DNA from: Pseudenterobacter timonensis
Lineage (GTDB): Bacteria > Pseudomonadota > Gammaproteobacteria > Enterobacterales > Enterobacteriaceae
Direction: 5' to 3'
Length of the DNA stretch: 64,000 bases
Assembly (NCBI RefSeq): GCF_900021175.1
Contig: NZ_FCOP01000011.1
Location: 310,001 to 374,000 of the forward strand
The translations under genes and the position numbers were made by a program. Shown here one piece after another: positions 63,166 through 64,000 of this stretch; position 1 is the first letter of the stretch, and every line of letters begins with the position of its first letter. Under the pieces are notes generated by a model. That model saw only the letters and a list, made by a program, of their open reading frames with translations, was not told where the DNA came from and ran no database searches.

Positions 63166-64000
63166 ATGTCCTGTTTTATTGAAGATGTGCCGGAACTGGA
63201 AGTGGCGGAACTGAGCCAGATTTGTGAAGGGCTGGCGCGCCAGCGTCCGGAAAATATCCAGACCCTGCTTAACGCCATTTCGCTGATTGCACCGCTGCTG
63301 AACGCCATTCCTAACGTTGTTTTCTTTGTGAAAGATTGCCAGGCGCGTTATCTGCTGGTGAATATGACCCTGGCCCGCCGCTGTGGATTTAAGCATGTCG
63401 CCTCCTTGCTGGGCAAAACCTCGGCGGATGTCTTTCCTTCTGCCCTTGGCCAGGGCTATACCGAGCAGGATCTGCGGGTGCTGCGGGACGGCGTAACATT
63501 GCGCGATCAGCTGGAGATGCACCTCTACAATGGCCGCGTGCGCGGCTGGTGCCTGACGCAAAAGCTGGCGCTGCGCGACAGCTATGGACGGGTGATTGGC
63601 ATGGCCGGGATCTCCCACGATCTGCAGGAGGCCCAGGCCAGACATCCCGCCTGGCAGCGGCTGGCGATCGTGGACGATCATATTCGCAACCACTACCACC
63701 GCCCGATCGCCATGGAGGAGCTGACCGAACTGAGCGGGATGTCGGTGGCGCAGATCGAACGCTACTGCAAACGGATCTTTCACCTGACGCCGCGCCAGAT
63801 GATCCACAAGGTGCGGCTGGAAAAAGCGACCGAACTGCTGGCGGGCGAGACTCCGATTACCGATATCGCCCTGCAGTGCGGCTATACCGATCACAGCGCG
63901 TTCAGCCGGCAGTTCAAGGCGATGACCGGTACCACGCCGCGCGATTTTCGCATGGCGCTGCTTTCCACCTCTGCACCACCAGTGGAGCACGAAACGGTTT
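63166..64000 (+). CDS. PAS-domain AraC-family regulator (3' end beyond window)
   Basis: The frame starts at ATG 63166 behind GGGAGGA and stays open for 278 codons to the window edge. Residues about 40-155 form a PAS sensor (AIPNVVFFVKDCQARYLLVNMTLARRCG; later LRDSYGRVIGMAGISHDLQE). Residues about 170-265 are an AraC helix-turn-helix (MEELTELSGMSVAQIERYCKRIF and ITDIALQCGYTDHSAFSRQFKAMTGTTPRDFR). It is probably nearly complete. It is the likely activator of the divergent hydroxyproline operon. A long antisense frame over the same bases is spurious. Confidence 0.9.
   Translation, partial: MSCFIEDVPELEVAELSQICEGLARQRPENIQTLLNAISLIAPLLNAIPNVVFFVKDCQARYLLVNMTLARRCGFKHVASLLGKTSADVFPSALGQGYTEQDLRVLRDGVTLRDQLEMHLYNGRVRGWCLTQKLALRDSYGRVIGMAGISHDLQEAQARHPAWQRLAIVDDHIRNHYHRPIAMEELTELSGMSVAQIERYCKRIFHLTPRQMIHKVRLEKATELLAGETPITDIALQCGYTDHSAFSRQFKAMTGTTPRDFRMALLSTSAPPVEHETV

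Noticed and set aside
63070-63990. 306-codon open frame on the minus strand at the right edge
   Set aside because: It lies antisense to a clear PAS-AraC regulator frame with a good ribosome site; its His/Gln/Arg-rich translation has no protein-like domains.

Overview
This 64-kb window is chromosomal DNA from a member of the Enterobacteriaceae of the Enterobacter/Leclercia/Klebsiella/Citrobacter kind. The basis is full-length proteins that I recognise from memory as E. coli-type (EcoKI-family HsdR/M/S, YjiN, YjiA, BtsT, YgaV/YgaP, RoxA, a complete HpaRGEDFHIXABC set), REP/BIME palindromes and high-GC coding DNA. I cannot name the species. The arrangement resembles the E. coli 99-minute 'immigration control region', where hsd, mrr, yjiA, btsT and (in W/B/C strains) hpa lie together.

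Layout. 1-19.2 kb is a defence island: type IA restriction-modification (hsdR-hsdM-hsdS), a two-gene cassette that matches Druantia type III (druH-druE), a GlgS/ScoR-like small protein, an HNH endonuclease of the phosphorothioate-DNA-dependent type, and a divergent Mrr-family nuclease. 19.4-23.6 kb is an envelope block: a lipoprotein, an OmpA paralogue, an IprA-like regulator, a FadL-family porin and a decayed MscS-type channel gene. 23.8-25.1 kb holds fosA and the sulfide/redox pair ygaV-ygaP, followed by a five-unit BIME array.

25.5-38.3 kb is a metabolic/signalling block. An overlapping operon (amidohydrolase, DoxX, MFS transporter with a monooxygenase-like tail), followed by an alpha/beta hydrolase, is divergent from a YcaC-like hydrolase and two XapX membrane proteins. 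Next come a single-domain response regulator, a 1861-residue Ser/Thr-kinase-like/ATPase/GAF/PAS/histidine-kinase protein and a FixJ-type regulator. A cluster of GTATAAC inverted repeats lies between the two divergent units. 38.5-44.2 kb carries a ClpP-like protein with an altered catalytic Asp position, roxA, two small stress-type genes, yjiN and a phytase-like esterase.

44.3-47.9 kb has yjiA and the pyruvate transporter btsT, with a strong CRP site and three BtsR-type boxes. yjiX, expected between them, is absent and its place is taken by a palindromic repeat element; a larger copy with a 45-bp minisatellite lies upstream of btsT. 48.2-59.3 kb is the complete 4-hydroxyphenylacetate catabolic cluster: hpaBC hydroxylate, D/E/F/G/H/I run the meta-cleavage path, X imports, and A and R regulate. 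59.3-64 kb is a translationally coupled hydroxyproline operon (epimerase plus a three-subunit D-hydroxyproline dehydrogenase), with a divergent PAS-AraC regulator that runs off the window.

All functional names rest on recognition of sequence motifs and family resemblance by eye. No database search was run.
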